Shown here in pieces: positions 8,950 to 18,304 of a stretch of DNA of 64,000 bases; position 1 is the stretch's first letter; the number at the start of each line of letters is the position of its first letter. The stretch comes from Vibrio fortis (lineage in GTDB: Bacteria; Pseudomonadota; Gammaproteobacteria; Enterobacterales; Vibrionaceae). A model generated the notes under the pieces. It had not been told where the DNA came from. It was given only the letters and a program-made list of their open reading frames with translations, and searched no databases. A program made the position numbers and the translations under genes. The stretch spans positions 1,364,001 to 1,428,000 of the forward strand of contig NZ_AP025488.1 of the NCBI RefSeq assembly GCF_024347475.1, read 5' to 3'.

Positions 8950-11430
8950 ATGGTTGCAGATTGGTTTGACAACATATCCATCCAAAAGAAATTGCTCGTG
9001 AGTTTCTCCATCCCCATCATTTTTATGTTGTTGGTTTCCCTTTCGGTTTATAAAAATACCCAATCGATGGTGAAAGATAACCATTGGGTTGTTCATACCC
9101 ACAAAGCCATTGCTCGTGCTCAAGAGCTATTAAGTCTGGTCGTCGATATGGAGACTGGGCAACGTGGCTATCTACTGACCGGTAATACTGATTTTCTTGA
9201 GCCGTACCACCTCGCATCTTCCCTATGGAAAGACAAAGTCACAACACTAGCCAAACAGGTCGATGACAACCCAGATCAAGTGGAGCGCTTATATCGCATC
9301 AATGCTTTATTGGATAGATGGTTATCAGAGTCGGGAGAAAAAGAGATAGCCCAACGCCAGCTCGTTGATTTGGGTGAGGCGCCTTTACTCAGTGTAATAA
9401 CACTTGCTCAGCAAAAGACCGGTAAAGCGATTATTGATGAGATAAGAAAAGAGATAGCTCAGTTTATTGAAATTGAAAATGAGCTAATTGATATTCGCGT
9501 TATTGAGTCAGACAACAGTGCAAATCAAACCGCATTCGTACTCTTAGGCGGAGAGCTTTTTAGCGTTGCGATTTCACTATTAGTTGTAATTTGGTGCTCT
9601 AAACGCATCAGAAAACGCCTTGAACTCTTACTAGAGGCAACCTATCAAGTCTCCGAAGGACAATTGGACAAAGGTGCTAACACTCTCAAACTGAGCCGCA
9701 GTCTCCATGCCAAGGATGAGGTTGGCCAACTCACACACAGTTTTCAGAAAATGACCGATAACTTACTCCAAAGCGATCAGAAGATGCGCTCTTCCAACGA
9801 AGCTCTGATCAAAGAACGTAAGAAGGCAGAGGCTGCCGTCAAAGCCAAAAGTGAATTCCTTTCGACCATGAGCCACGAAATTCGCACCCCGATGAATGGC
9901 GTTTTAGGCATATCACAAATCATTGCTTCACAAACCAAAGAGCCCTCAACCAAAGAGAATATCGATATCATTCTCGACTCTGGGCAGCACCTAATGACTG
10001 TTCTCAACGATATTTTGGATTTCTCGAAAGTTGAAGAGAACAAGCTTGAGCTAGAAATTGAGCCATTTCACTTCAACCAAGTACTTCAACCGGTTTGTAG
10101 CGCACTTCAGCCATTAGCCAATGAGAAAGGCATTCAACTGCTTACCGAGAATAATATTGGCGAGCATATAGAGCTCTTGGGTGACCGAGCGCGCTTACGT
10201 CAAATCTTGTTCAACTTAGGAGGCAATGCCGCCAAGTTCACAAATCAAGGCTACGTACTTATTCAAACTGGTTTGAACCCAGCAAGCTCTGCACTTGAAT
10301 TGACTGTAACGGATACTGGCATTGGTATTCCTCACGACAAACACCAACACATTTTCAACTCCTTTGAACAAGCTGATACATCAACAACACGAAAGTTTGG
10401 TGGAACTGGGCTTGGTTTAGCCATAGTCAAAAACCTCGTCAATTTAATGGGTGGTGAGATAGCACTGAACAGTGCGCCAGGTTTAGGGACTCGTTTTAAA
10501 ATCACCCTGCCGATGACATGGCGCGAGAGTGAAACGTCGCTAGAAATAGAGACACACTCCCCACTCAATCCTACCAATACACATCCGTTAAATATTTTGT
10601 TGGTTGAAGACAACCGAGTAAATGCCATTGTCGCTAAAGGTTTTTGCGAAAATTATGGCCACCATGTATCACTTGCAGAAAGTGGTGTGGTTGCAATAGA
10701 GCGACTCAAGGCTGAGCGTTTTGACCTTATATTGATGGACAACCACATGCCAGAAATGAACGGGATAGAAGCTACTCGTTATATTAGACAAACATTAGGA
10801 CTCAACATACTTATCTTCGCCTATACTGCCGATGTGTTTCGTGAGGCACATGATAAGTTCATCGAAGCCGGTGCAGATCACGTGTTGACCAAGCCGCTTC
10901 AACAAGAAAGTTTCTTGGATGCCCTGCACCACTTCGCATCTCGACTTCCTAATCACACAAACAGTGTTAACGACGCTGTGGGGAGCAGCGCCGAAAACCA
11001 TGACAATGTCATTACGCTACACCGTGAACCAATAGAGAAGTTGCGACTCACAGAGGAAGAGATCAGCCAATCTGAAATCATTCAAATACTGCAAGATGAT
11101 CGCGAAGGGCTAGCGACACTGATTGATTCAACCATTGTTGAGTTCGAAGAATCTGTTGATCACCTAATCGGGTTTTACATGGCCAAAGAGGTCGAGTCGT
11201 TGCAAAAAACGCTCCACTCAATCAAAGGAGTGGCACTCAATTTAGGGCTAAACACACTCACCCAACAGTCGATGGATTTAGAAACTCAAACTAAGAATCG
11301 TAAGCTACCCGAGATTGAGCCACTGCAAAAACTCATTAACCGACTGCTAGTGAATATTCACCAAGCACAAAGAATTAAAGCGGCATATCAAAGCCCAACT
11401 ACGAGCCAGATAAACCGCCTTAAACAATGA
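8950..11430 (+). CDS. CHASE3 hybrid sensor histidine kinase with REC and Hpt domains
   Basis: 826 aa. TM1 is at residues 13-33. The CHASE3 sensor spans 35-195 with hallmark DMETGQRGYLLTGNTDF, TM2 about 196-217, and a HAMP-like linker follows. HisKA carries FLSTMSHEIRTPMNG with phospho-acceptor His309. The HATPase domain has NLGGNAAKFT, DTGIGI and GGTGLGLAI. The receiver at about 548-660 has Asp597 in LMDNHMPEMNG and Lys649, and the C-terminal Hpt has His756 in HSIKG. This gives a complete internal phosphorelay from a periplasmic signal, with no partner regulator adjacent. Output unknown; the divergent EAL-HDOD neighbour suggests a link to motility or biofilm (inference). Confidence 0.93.
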   Translation: MVADWFDNISIQKKLLVSFSIPIIFMLLVSLSVYKNTQSMVKDNHWVVHTHKAIARAQELLSLVVDMETGQRGYLLTGNTDFLEPYHLASSLWKDKVTTLAKQVDDNPDQVERLYRINALLDRWLSESGEKEIAQRQLVDLGEAPLLSVITLAQQKTGKAIIDEIRKEIAQFIEIENELIDIRVIESDNSANQTAFVLLGGELFSVAISLLVVIWCSKRIRKRLELLLEATYQVSEGQLDKGANTLKLSRSLHAKDEVGQLTHSFQKMTDNLLQSDQKMRSSNEALIKERKKAEAAVKAKSEFLSTMSHEIRTPMNGVLGISQIIASQTKEPSTKENIDIILDSGQHLMTVLNDILDFSKVEENKLELEIEPFHFNQVLQPVCSALQPLANEKGIQLLTENNIGEHIELLGDRARLRQILFNLGGNAAKFTNQGYVLIQTGLNPASSALELTVTDTGIGIPHDKHQHIFNSFEQADTSTTRKFGGTGLGLAIVKNLVNLMGGEIALNSAPGLGTRFKITLPMTWRESETSLEIETHSPLNPTNTHPLNILLVEDNRVNAIVAKGFCENYGHHVSLAESGVVAIERLKAERFDLILMDNHMPEMNGIEATRYIRQTLGLNILIFAYTADVFREAHDKFIEAGADHVLTKPLQQESFLDALHHFASRLPNHTNSVNDAVGSSAENHDNVITLHREPIEKLRLTEEEISQSEIIQILQDDREGLATLIDSTIVEFEESVDHLIGFYMAKEVESLQKTLHSIKGVALNLGLNTLTQQSMDLETQTKNRKLPEIEPLQKLINRLLVNIHQAQRIKAAYQSPTTSQINRLKQ

Positions 11431-11467
11431 TGTTTCAAATACTCACACTTAACGCTATCGAGAGCAA

Positions 11468-12007
11468 TCAAGCTTCACGAAAATCGACTGTCCTTGGTTT
11501 AGAAACATCCACGACCTTTGTTCCTGCTAATCTGTCATGCAGACAACGCCTCTGTTTGCCAAAAATAAACAGAATGTTTACGGTGCCGGCAAGCAGGCCT
11601 AATAAGGAAACTAACTTGAACCACCCCATGCTCGGGAACACTTCGATTAGCATAGTAGGAACAAATACCATGAGGGTAAAAGGAACCCACCTCATAAAGA
11701 AGATCTTCGATAGGCTCAAAAGTTGATTGTCCATCGAAACAATGGCTATCTCGAACACATTCTTACCAATGGTCTGACCGTATTTGTTTAGTAAGTACCC
11801 ATGACAAAGAAGGTATAAAACGGCTGAAAAAACTAATGAGGAAATCGGCCCAAATGCAGCGTTAGAAAGCACTAAGTTTCGCGTTGGCTCAAAGTAAAAG
11901 AGTACGACCATGATCGCTGCAGCAATTAATCCATCAAGAAACCAAGCCCAAAATCGCGACCACCTAGATGCGATTTTCACTTCACTACCGTCAATTTGCC
12001 CTAACAT
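11468..12007 (-). CDS. RDD-family membrane protein
   Basis: 179 aa. The RDD signature is visible near the N-terminus (SRWSRFWAWFLDGLIAA, the R and D residues in the first helix), followed by hydrophobic segments and the C-terminal CLHDRLAGTKVV typical of RDD proteins. Start set at 12007 because AGGGAG lies 6 nt upstream; an upstream in-frame start at 12031 is unlikely. The specific function is unknown, though some family members have been linked to ion exchange. It is convergent with the kinase gene, 37 nt away. Confidence 0.85.
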   Translation of the reverse strand: MLGQIDGSEVKIASRWSRFWAWFLDGLIAAAIMVVLFYFEPTRNLVLSNAAFGPISSLVFSAVLYLLCHGYLLNKYGQTIGKNVFEIAIVSMDNQLLSLSKIFFMRWVPFTLMVFVPTMLIEVFPSMGWFKLVSLLGLLAGTVNILFIFGKQRRCLHDRLAGTKVVDVSKPRTVDFREA

Positions 12008-12255
12008 GGCTAACTCCCTGAAAAATGCCAAGTATTAATGTTCATATTCAATACTCTGTGTATATAAATGCTCGTGAGTCCTAATGATTTAGGCTTGAAA
12101 CTTAGATTACCCATAGCTTAAGCAATAATATGCAATCGATAACATTTATAAATTTTCAGGGTTTATATAATTTTCTTAAAAATAATTCAACTCAATATAG
12201 TAACAATATGATATATAAACACTTTTACCCAACAACCCTCGGTTTAATACGAATT

Positions 12256-12405
12256 CTAAATGAACTGAATAAACAACAACGCAATGATAAAACCAAAGGT
12301 AAAGCTAGGTGGGTGAAATGGTCTTTTCTTCGAAATGACGTACTCTCGAGTGAGCTCTTCTTGGTAAGTTTTGACCGCCAGGGCCTTGATGTAATTATTT
12401 TGCAT
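12256..12405 (-). CDS. 49-aa single-pass membrane microprotein
   Basis: This small gene has a strong AAGGAGAG ribosome site 7-8 nt before its ATG at 12405. The protein starts MQNNYIKALAVKTYQEELTR, has a basic KKRPFHPPSF turn, and ends in one hydrophobic helix (FGFIIALLFIQFI) with no tail. I do not recognise the family. A tail-anchored inner-membrane microprotein is the simplest reading. A longer frame on the plus strand (12130-12453) overlaps it but lacks a ribosome site and family features. Confidence 0.6.
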   Translation of the reverse strand: MQNNYIKALAVKTYQEELTREYVISKKRPFHPPSFTFGFIIALLFIQFI

Positions 12406-12911
12406 AACATTCTCTCCTTGTTGTTTTACAGAGAGAATAAGATCTCAAGTTAACTTGAGGTCAATAGATATTATCAAAATAAAGCCGATAATTTCAGAAA
12501 CAATGTAGTGATTTGATTACTCGATAATCTCGACCGTTTGTTACGGTACTTCGCGGTCTTCAGGGTAATTCGGATAAAGTTGTTCTATATCCCTTCGCAG
12601 TTGGTTCCAGCTGCATCAACAGATGTCCATCGCTTGTTATCTTTATCCAACGACCCAACAAGAAAACTATTCGACTTCATTTTCAAATCAGGCGTCTGCA
12701 TTAGAGAAAAGTGGTAAATATCAAGCAAGTCTACGCTTTCACTGCGTTTGAGAGCGACTTACCTAGAAACAAAAAGCGCCAGTTTAAAAATAAACTGACG
12801 CCATCATTTCTAAATTGCCCTGTTATCGAAGATGTCATAACCAGCTTCTTCGATGACAGAACCTTAAAAATCCCATCCTGTACTTGTACTACGCGGCCCT
12901 GAGGGCCATTA
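12406..12911. other. Gene-poor stretch between the microprotein and RDD protein 2
   Basis: About 500 nt in which I see only the terminator at 12771-12801 and short unsupported frames without ribosome sites or recognisable motifs. Confidence 0.4.
12771..12801 (-). terminator. Terminator downstream of RDD protein 2
   Basis: On the minus strand GCGTCAGTTT ... AAACTGGCGC (one mismatch) is followed by TTTTTG, about 110 nt past the stop at 12912. Confidence 0.65.
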
Positions 12912-13856
12912 CTATTCCTTGGGGTTAAAACGATATGTTTTGCTATTCCAATTAGACCAAATACCAATATCGTAGCCATAGGATAGAGTCACATTCATCA
13001 CATCTTTATCGATAGATTCCGGATAACTAAAAACCACTTCCTGAGCGATTGCTTGAGCAATAGATTCATTGAGAACATCGTCTTCCACCAGAGTTACACT
13101 CACATCAACGTACGTTGTAGTTCTAGAACCTGTTTCTGAAGAACTGAAATGACTTGTCCCAGACGCAACGTAAGATGATGAAACAACATCAAAGTCATCC
13201 AAAATCTCTTGTGTAACAGTTAGGCGATCCACTGTCTCCTCTTCGGAGAAAAATGCAGGAACCACTGTCAATAAAGATGCTAACGTTACAATAATGATTA
13301 AGTGTCCTTTCCACACTTTAGTCGGGGCGGCGGTGGGCGTACTATTTAGATTAACGACAAATGATCCAACTATGACGTCATGCAAACTCTGACGCGTCAC
13401 TTTGTTGAAGATATAGAGGTAGACTGTCCCAAAGAACACAGCGATTACGAAAAAAGAGACAATCGTATCAGCAAAAGGCAGCATCACCTCACTGCTGGCC
13501 GTTACACTCCCAAGGTAGTAAGGAATTGATAAAATGCAGTATCTCGCTAATGATCTTGGAAAGCTCAGTGTTTTGTTATTCGCATCAACAACCTTTATAT
13601 TGGTAGCATTCTTACCTAAGGTTTGCCCCCCAACTAACGAACTGTTGAAAACACTAAAGTAAGAGATGGATACCAGCGCACCAACAACCCAAGCGAGATC
13701 GCCGAGCTGAATAAACTGCTGTTCAAAAAAACTACTTAGTACGAACCCTACACCACCGAGAATTAGCGAATCGATAATAAGTGCGAAAATTCGTATTCCA
13801 AAGCTACAAACCCAAGGCTTTCCGTCGATTATCCTGCCTTCTTGACTCATTTCCAT
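12912..13856 (-). CDS. RDD-family membrane protein with C-terminal extracytoplasmic domain
   Basis: 314 aa. Residues about 18-165 form an RDD domain (FGIRIFALIIDSLILGG first helix; ARYCILSIPYYLGS; SLHDVIVGSFVV). A further hydrophobic segment at about 183-203 leads into a soluble domain of about 110 residues rich in Thr/Val beta-strands (VTQEILDDFDVVSSSYV). I infer this faces the periplasm. Function unknown. ATGs at 13856 and 13850 are both possible and neither has a good ribosome site. It is the second RDD gene within 2 kb; the two share only the membrane domain. Confidence 0.75.
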   Translation of the reverse strand: MEMSQEGRIIDGKPWVCSFGIRIFALIIDSLILGGVGFVLSSFFEQQFIQLGDLAWVVGALVSISYFSVFNSSLVGGQTLGKNATNIKVVDANNKTLSFPRSLARYCILSIPYYLGSVTASSEVMLPFADTIVSFFVIAVFFGTVYLYIFNKVTRQSLHDVIVGSFVVNLNSTPTAAPTKVWKGHLIIIVTLASLLTVVPAFFSEEETVDRLTVTQEILDDFDVVSSSYVASGTSHFSSSETGSRTTTYVDVSVTLVEDDVLNESIAQAIAQEVVFSYPESIDKDVMNVTLSYGYDIGIWSNWNSKTYRFNPKE

Positions 13857-13988
13857 TTTGTATAACTCAAGCCTGTTTTATAATTTCACAAGTTGTGATT
13901 ACAACAACACCTCCTAGAAAGCGTCAATCTAAGTCTTTAAAATTAGTGAATTAAAGCGAATTTATACTCTGTTTGATACTATTTATTA

Positions 13989-14495
13989 CTATATATGTTG
14001 ATGGTTGTTCGTGTTTTTATCCTTAGCCCGTAACCTCCCACGCATAATATGTTGTGAGCCAGCGGCACCTCCGAGATACAACTCTTCGGTCTTTTCAAAA
14101 CCACCCTTCTGGTAACAGGCAATGGCACCTGGATTCTTTAGATTTACAGTTAAATAGATAAATTCGAACGAACCATAATACTCCTTCAGATAAGGGAACA
14201 ATGCCTTAACTGCTGCAGTTCCGAGCCCCTTACCTTGTTGTCTTTTATCTAACGCGAACGCTCGCAAGCCTATAGCTGTTGTCGGGCAAAACTCATAATT
14301 GTCAGAGTATGCAATATCAAGCTTGAAGAAACCGACAACGTCATCATCGAGCTTAATCACATGCAGGTGGGTAGTCTCAGTAACGTCTTGTAAGAACTCT
14401 TCGGCAGTACCTGCAAATTTAACTTGTTCATCTGCCAGTTGCACCGACTTTACTGCGTCCATTAGCGGTTGCGTCAATCGCTCGATTGTTACCAT
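13989..14495 (-). CDS. GNAT-family N-acetyltransferase
   Basis: 168 aa. The acetyl-CoA pyrophosphate-binding motif A reads LDKRQQGKGLGTAAVKAL, followed by the beta5/alpha4 region LTVNLKNPGAIACYQKGGF typical of GNAT enzymes. The substrate is unknown. AAAGGAATTG precedes the start at slightly long spacing. A monocistronic unit is likely. Confidence 0.85.
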   Translation of the reverse strand: MVTIERLTQPLMDAVKSVQLADEQVKFAGTAEEFLQDVTETTHLHVIKLDDDVVGFFKLDIAYSDNYEFCPTTAIGLRAFALDKRQQGKGLGTAAVKALFPYLKEYYGSFEFIYLTVNLKNPGAIACYQKGGFEKTEELYLGGAAGSQHIMRGRLRAKDKNTNNHQHI

Positions 14496-14625
14496 ATCTA
14501 TTCAATTCCTTTATCTATAAGCTTTGATGTTCTCATTCAACATTACTTCCATTACAACATTGTCGTCATTGCTTGCCTTCGCTCAAATCCAAGCTTTATG
14601 AACTCGTAAACACAAATTATGAAAA

Positions 14626-14931
14626 CTAACTCAAAACCGGACGGAAGAAGCTGCGTTCATAGCTGATGATACAATCCACTTTCTCAGCGAAAGCAAAAGC
14701 TTCAATACACTCAGGATCCTTCAAAGACTTGATTCGATAATCTTCATAAGCCGTCAAGCTTTCAAAAGTGAACAATGCCAACGCGATATTGTTTGCTCCC
14801 TCAGAAGGCAAGAAATAACCATTGTGCTGTCCACCAAATTTTGCCACCAACGGTATCCACATCTTGGCGTACTCTTCGAACTCTTTTACTTTCTTGGGAT
14901 CTATCACATAGCGAACATAACAAGTGATCAT
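14626..14931 (-). CDS. NIPSNAP-family protein
   Basis: 101 aa ferredoxin-like fold of the dimeric alpha-beta barrel superfamily. MITCYVRYVIDPKKVKEFEE, the central GQHNGYFLPSEG and the ending YERSFFRPVL match bacterial NIPSNAP proteins. Biochemical role unknown. Preceded by AAAGGAATGACTGCGT. Confidence 0.8.
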   Translation of the reverse strand: MITCYVRYVIDPKKVKEFEEYAKMWIPLVAKFGGQHNGYFLPSEGANNIALALFTFESLTAYEDYRIKSLKDPECIEAFAFAEKVDCIISYERSFFRPVLS

Positions 14932-15070
14932 ACGCAGTCATTCCTTTTGTTGCGTTTATTGAATCAGCCAGAGTACCTCAAGCGTAAAAGGAACTCTAAT
15001 CAGAGTTAAAAGGTGCTAGCTCAATGTCAGCTACATCACTGCCAAACTTATACACTAAGTGTCTGAGGTC

Positions 15071-15102
15071 TTAGGAATTAGGAATTAGGAATTAGGAATT
15101 AG
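15071..15102. repeat. Heptanucleotide tandem repeat (TTAGGAA) x 4.6
   Basis: Four exact head-to-tail copies of TTAGGAA plus TTAG lie in the gap between the NIPSNAP and lipoprotein genes. It is outside any coding region and upstream of the NIPSNAP promoter area. Slippage could make the copy number vary between strains. Confidence 0.9.
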
Positions 15103-15161
15103 AGTAAAGTCCTAACTAATGAAACACTTTACTCCAGAGTGGATGTCACGCTTGGCCTACT

Positions 15162-15608
15162 TCATAGGTTTCTAAGAATATTCCTAGCTGCATTTTTACC
15201 TTGTAGGGTAAAGCCAACCTTATATCCTTGCGCATCTTTAATCTCTAATAGATCTGAATCAAAGCCAAAGTCTCTAATAATCTTTCCATTAGAAATACCA
15301 ACTATTTCTTTATCGATTACTTTGTATACTAATTTATACTCGTAGGTCACGTAATCCCACTCAGCCATATAGGCTCCATTTTCGGTAATAAAGAACACTC
15401 CCGATGTTTTATATTCACCATTTTCATACATCGATGTAAATTCCTTATAACTGACCTCTTCAGAGCCATCTTTTACAGTATCCAACGCTAAGACATCAAA
15501 TGCAGGCGTGTACAGAGGCCCTTCAATTCGTTGCATTGGACCTAAAGAGCCACAACCTGCTAAAGCACTTGATAATAGTAAGATTGACACCAAATTATTT
15601 TTTTTCAC
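15162..15608 (-). CDS. Small putative lipoprotein
   Basis: 148 aa. The start codon is GTG at 15608 with AGGT upstream. MKKNNLVSILLLSSALAGC is a signal peptide with lipobox LAGC, so lipidation at Cys19 is expected. The rest is a beta-rich domain with YEYKLVYKVIDKEIVGISNG. I do not recognise the family. Ser at +2 after Cys favours the outer membrane by the Lol rule. Confidence 0.7.
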   Translation of the reverse strand: MKKNNLVSILLLSSALAGCGSLGPMQRIEGPLYTPAFDVLALDTVKDGSEEVSYKEFTSMYENGEYKTSGVFFITENGAYMAEWDYVTYEYKLVYKVIDKEIVGISNGKIIRDFGFDSDLLEIKDAQGYKVGFTLQGKNAARNILRNL

Positions 15609-15934
15609 TGACGTTACCTAATAGTTTTATTACGACAAAAGACCGTTCATTTACAATGAAATGCACATATACACAATGCATATACTCTCATAAAAACCAT
15701 TTACATTCATGATGAGAACTTTATTTTCGAAATTCTTTTCTTTGATAGCGAAAACATAGAAGCCACAAAAGTCTTCTAGACTAAGTTTGACAATTCGCCT
15801 CCTCAAAACACACTCTCAACCGACATGCTTTGTTACACACCACATCAAATACAGCGAAAGAAAACCGAATCGCTATAGGTCTGGTAATAGGAACATTTAT
15901 CGCATTGCACTATTGAGTGTACAAAAGGAAAATC
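15609..15934. other. Intergenic stretch, no gene seen
   Basis: 326 nt between a leftward lipoprotein gene and a rightward DoxX gene. It should contain both promoters. Short frames here have no ribosome site. Confidence 0.4.
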
Positions 15935-16333
15935 ATGGAAAAGAAACTTCAAACGAAACTCGCGACAAGCTTACTACTGCTAAGAATTGGCATCTTTATC
16001 GTCTTCTTATTCTGGGGATTGGATAAGCTCCTTGTTCCGGAGCACGCAGTGAAAGTGCTATCTGGCTTTTATGGGATAGATTTATCTATCAATGCCATGA
16101 TGGCTTTGGGAGTGGCGCAACTTGTCTTTCTGGGTGCGTTTCTCGCTGGTATGTGGAAGAAGTACACCTACGGTGCCATTTTGATTCTTCACGCAGGCTC
16201 GACCTTCTCATCATTCGGTAAGTACATGGACCCGTTCAACAACCTACTGTTCTTCGCTTCATGGCCTATGCTCGCTTCCTGTTTCGCGCTATTTTTGCTT
16301 CGAGATTACGACACGTTTAGCATCCATAAATAG
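15935..16333 (+). CDS. DoxX-like membrane protein
   Basis: 132 aa with four hydrophobic helices. The first begins LATSLLLLRIGIFIVFLFWG, resembling the DoxX family, followed by LDKLLVPEHAVKVLSGFYG. AAAAGGAA precedes the ATG at 15935. DoxX relatives act in membrane redox complexes in some bacteria; the role here is unknown. Stands alone with its own terminator. Confidence 0.7.
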   Translation: MEKKLQTKLATSLLLLRIGIFIVFLFWGLDKLLVPEHAVKVLSGFYGIDLSINAMMALGVAQLVFLGAFLAGMWKKYTYGAILILHAGSTFSSFGKYMDPFNNLLFFASWPMLASCFALFLLRDYDTFSIHK

Positions 16334-16338
16334 TCAAA

Positions 16339-16363
16339 AGGGCGTCATTACGACGCCCTGTTT
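16339..16363 (+). terminator. Terminator after the DoxX gene
   Basis: AGGGCGTC ... GACGCCCT forms a perfect 8-bp stem with a 5-nt loop, followed by GTTTC, 5 nt after the stop codon. Confidence 0.8.
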
Positions 16364-16413
16364 CATTCATTTTTAAACGCTTCGCTACTGCAAACAACGG
16401 GACTTTAAATCAC

Positions 16414-17040
16414 CTATCGTTGCTTCATGAAAGCCACGGCCAATCCTGATGACACGAAGGTCACGCCCGCGCCAATATTAAGTCCTGACACCAACTTGGG
16501 TTTGTTTCTGAACCAGTCAGACAGCTGAGACGAGAACACACCCATCAAGCTAAAGCCCAATGCCGTCAATGCCGCAAACCACACCCCATAACCGATCATC
16601 TGCGTGGTTACAGACCCTAAGCTTGGGTTTACAAATTGCGGAACGAATGCCAACACGAACATACCCGGTTTAGGGTTAAGAGCCGCAGAGAGGAATCCGG
16701 TCGAAAATATCACTTTAAGTGACTGCTTCTTAGCGGGTTCCAACGAGAACAAATTACGTGAGCGAAGCACTTTCACGCCCAGCCAGATAAGGTAGGCCGC
16801 ACCCACCAACTTAACTGCATAGAACGCGACTTCAGAGGTTTGAATAAGCAGTGTTAAGCCGAATGTAGCCGCAATAACGTGAAATAGAATACCCGCCCCT
16901 GACGACAATCCAGACACAATCGCGGCAAATCGACCTTGGCTCAAGCCTCGTCCAATGGCGAGCAAATTGTCTGGCCCCGGTGAAATCACCAGTAGTAAAC
17001 ACGCTAATGTATAGGTGACAAATACCTCTAAGGGAAACAT
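16414..17040 (-). CDS. LysE/RhtB-family amino-acid exporter
   Basis: 208 aa, six hydrophobic segments. The N-terminal family signature ACLLLVISPGPDNLLAIGRG is clear, as are GAAYLIWLGVKVLR and LNPKPGMFVLAFVPQFV. AAGGAGGTTTT precedes the start. Inner-membrane exporter of amino acids or homoserine lactone-like compounds; substrate unknown. Confidence 0.9.
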   Translation of the reverse strand: MFPLEVFVTYTLACLLLVISPGPDNLLAIGRGLSQGRFAAIVSGLSSGAGILFHVIAATFGLTLLIQTSEVAFYAVKLVGAAYLIWLGVKVLRSRNLFSLEPAKKQSLKVIFSTGFLSAALNPKPGMFVLAFVPQFVNPSLGSVTTQMIGYGVWFAALTALGFSLMGVFSSQLSDWFRNKPKLVSGLNIGAGVTFVSSGLAVAFMKQR

Positions 17041-17136
17041 AAAACCTCCTTGTTATATGATTTCAATTGCTTCAACCTGGTTAAAAATAAAGCAACCTCA
17101 ATTGCTAAGCTAAACTATTACGCAAGAAAGAACAAA

Positions 17137-17168
17137 CCCAACACTGGATTAAAGTGCCAAGTGTTGGG
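17137..17168 (-). terminator. Terminator of the glycosylation operon
   Basis: CCCAACACT and AGTGTTGGG are perfect 9-bp arms with a 14-nt loop; on the minus strand a TTTGTTCTTT run follows. It lies about 185 nt beyond the GT2 stop. It superficially resembles an attC fragment (TGCCAAGTGTTGGG) but lacks the other attC boxes. Confidence 0.6.
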
Positions 17169-17352
17169 CTTCAATTTTATGCATGTTGATGACCAGAACG
17201 CTCGTCTAGGACTTCCTTGAACGCAAATATGCTATTTAACGCGAGATTTCATAAATGATTTAGTGGTCGTTCAAAAGGTGAAGGGAGAAACTCTAGGCAC
17301 CAGACTTACCAAACCCCGTAGTTGAATGGGTTAATATAATCTTTGTGGAAAC

Positions 17353-18294
17353 TTAGTCCGTTTCTTTATCAATGAAGAAACCTGGTCTTTTTTTCGACTC
17401 AACATAAGTTCTACCTACATATTCACCGATCACACCCAAACTCATTAATTGAACCCCACCGATAAAATAAATTGAAGTAATTAACGAAGCCCATCCATCA
17501 ATGGCATCACCTGTGAGCTTCACATAGATAGCGTTAATCCCCGCTAAAAATGAAACACACGAAATTCCAAGACCTAAAAATGTAATAACTCTTAATGGAA
17601 CGATGGAATGGGAGGTAATTGCATCCAAAGCAAGTGAGATCATTCGCTTTAGTGGATACTTACTTGTACCGTAACTACGTTCACTTCTAGCGTACTCAAC
17701 GATGCTAGAACTAAAACCAATCTGTCGAACTAAGCCACGCAAGTATAGATTTGACTCTCGATGCTCCAGTAGAGCTTTTGTGACTTTACTTGTCATCATC
17801 CGAAAATCAGCATGATTCTCAACATGATGTATTCTTAAGAACGACAGTAACTTGTAAAAAATCTGGGCTGATGTTTTCTTAAAGAAGCTGTCAGATTCCC
17901 TAGAGTTTCTAACTCCAAAAACCACATCATGTCCCATTTTCACATTAGAAAGCATTTTACTAATCACATGAATATCATCTTGCAAATCAGCGTCTAGAGT
18001 TACTGATACGTCACTATTTACGTGTGAAAGTCCTGCAAACAACGCTTTTTGATGTCCAACATTACTCGCTAACTTAATTCCCTTTATTAAAGAGTCGCCT
18101 CGGCTTGATTTAGAGATCAAATCCCACGTTTGGTCAGTACTACCATCATCTACAAATAAAATATAACTTGATGGAGCGACTTCTTGAGAATCAATAAGCT
18201 CTATTAATAACTCTTTTACGTTTGACAGGCAGTGTATAAAGATATCTTCTTCATTATAACAAGGGATCACTATAGCAAGCTTGGGAGTACTCAA
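17353..18294 (-). CDS. GT2 glycosyltransferase, GtrB/DPM1-like
   Basis: 313 aa. The N-terminal GT-A domain shows LAIVIPCYNEED, FVDDGSTDQTW and TLDADLQDD (the DXD metal site). Two C-terminal helices (VITFLGLGISCVSFLAG; ITSIYFIGGVQLMSLGVIGEYVG) are as in polyprenyl-phosphate glycosyltransferases. It likely charges undecaprenyl phosphate with a sugar at the cytoplasmic face. Start taken as TTG at 18294, 6 nt after GAGGTG; an in-frame TTG at 18318 overlaps the previous gene. Last of four co-oriented genes, 10 nt after the flippase-like gene. Confidence 0.88.
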   Translation of the reverse strand: MSTPKLAIVIPCYNEEDIFIHCLSNVKELLIELIDSQEVAPSSYILFVDDGSTDQTWDLISKSSRGDSLIKGIKLASNVGHQKALFAGLSHVNSDVSVTLDADLQDDIHVISKMLSNVKMGHDVVFGVRNSRESDSFFKKTSAQIFYKLLSFLRIHHVENHADFRMMTSKVTKALLEHRESNLYLRGLVRQIGFSSSIVEYARSERSYGTSKYPLKRMISLALDAITSHSIVPLRVITFLGLGISCVSFLAGINAIYVKLTGDAIDGWASLITSIYFIGGVQLMSLGVIGEYVGRTYVESKKRPGFFIDKETD

Positions 18295-18304
18295 AATTAT
18301 CACC

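Noticed and set aside
12130..12453. 107-codon plus-strand frame
   Set aside because: No ribosome site or family motif; the minus strand carries a better-supported small gene.
15071..15102. CRISPR-like repeat
   Set aside because: Tandem heptamers without spacers; simple sequence repeat only.
17137..17168. attC-like hairpin with TGCCAAGTGTTGGG
   Set aside because: Only a short match to attC and no core GTTRRRY pair; better explained as a terminator of the glycosylation operon.
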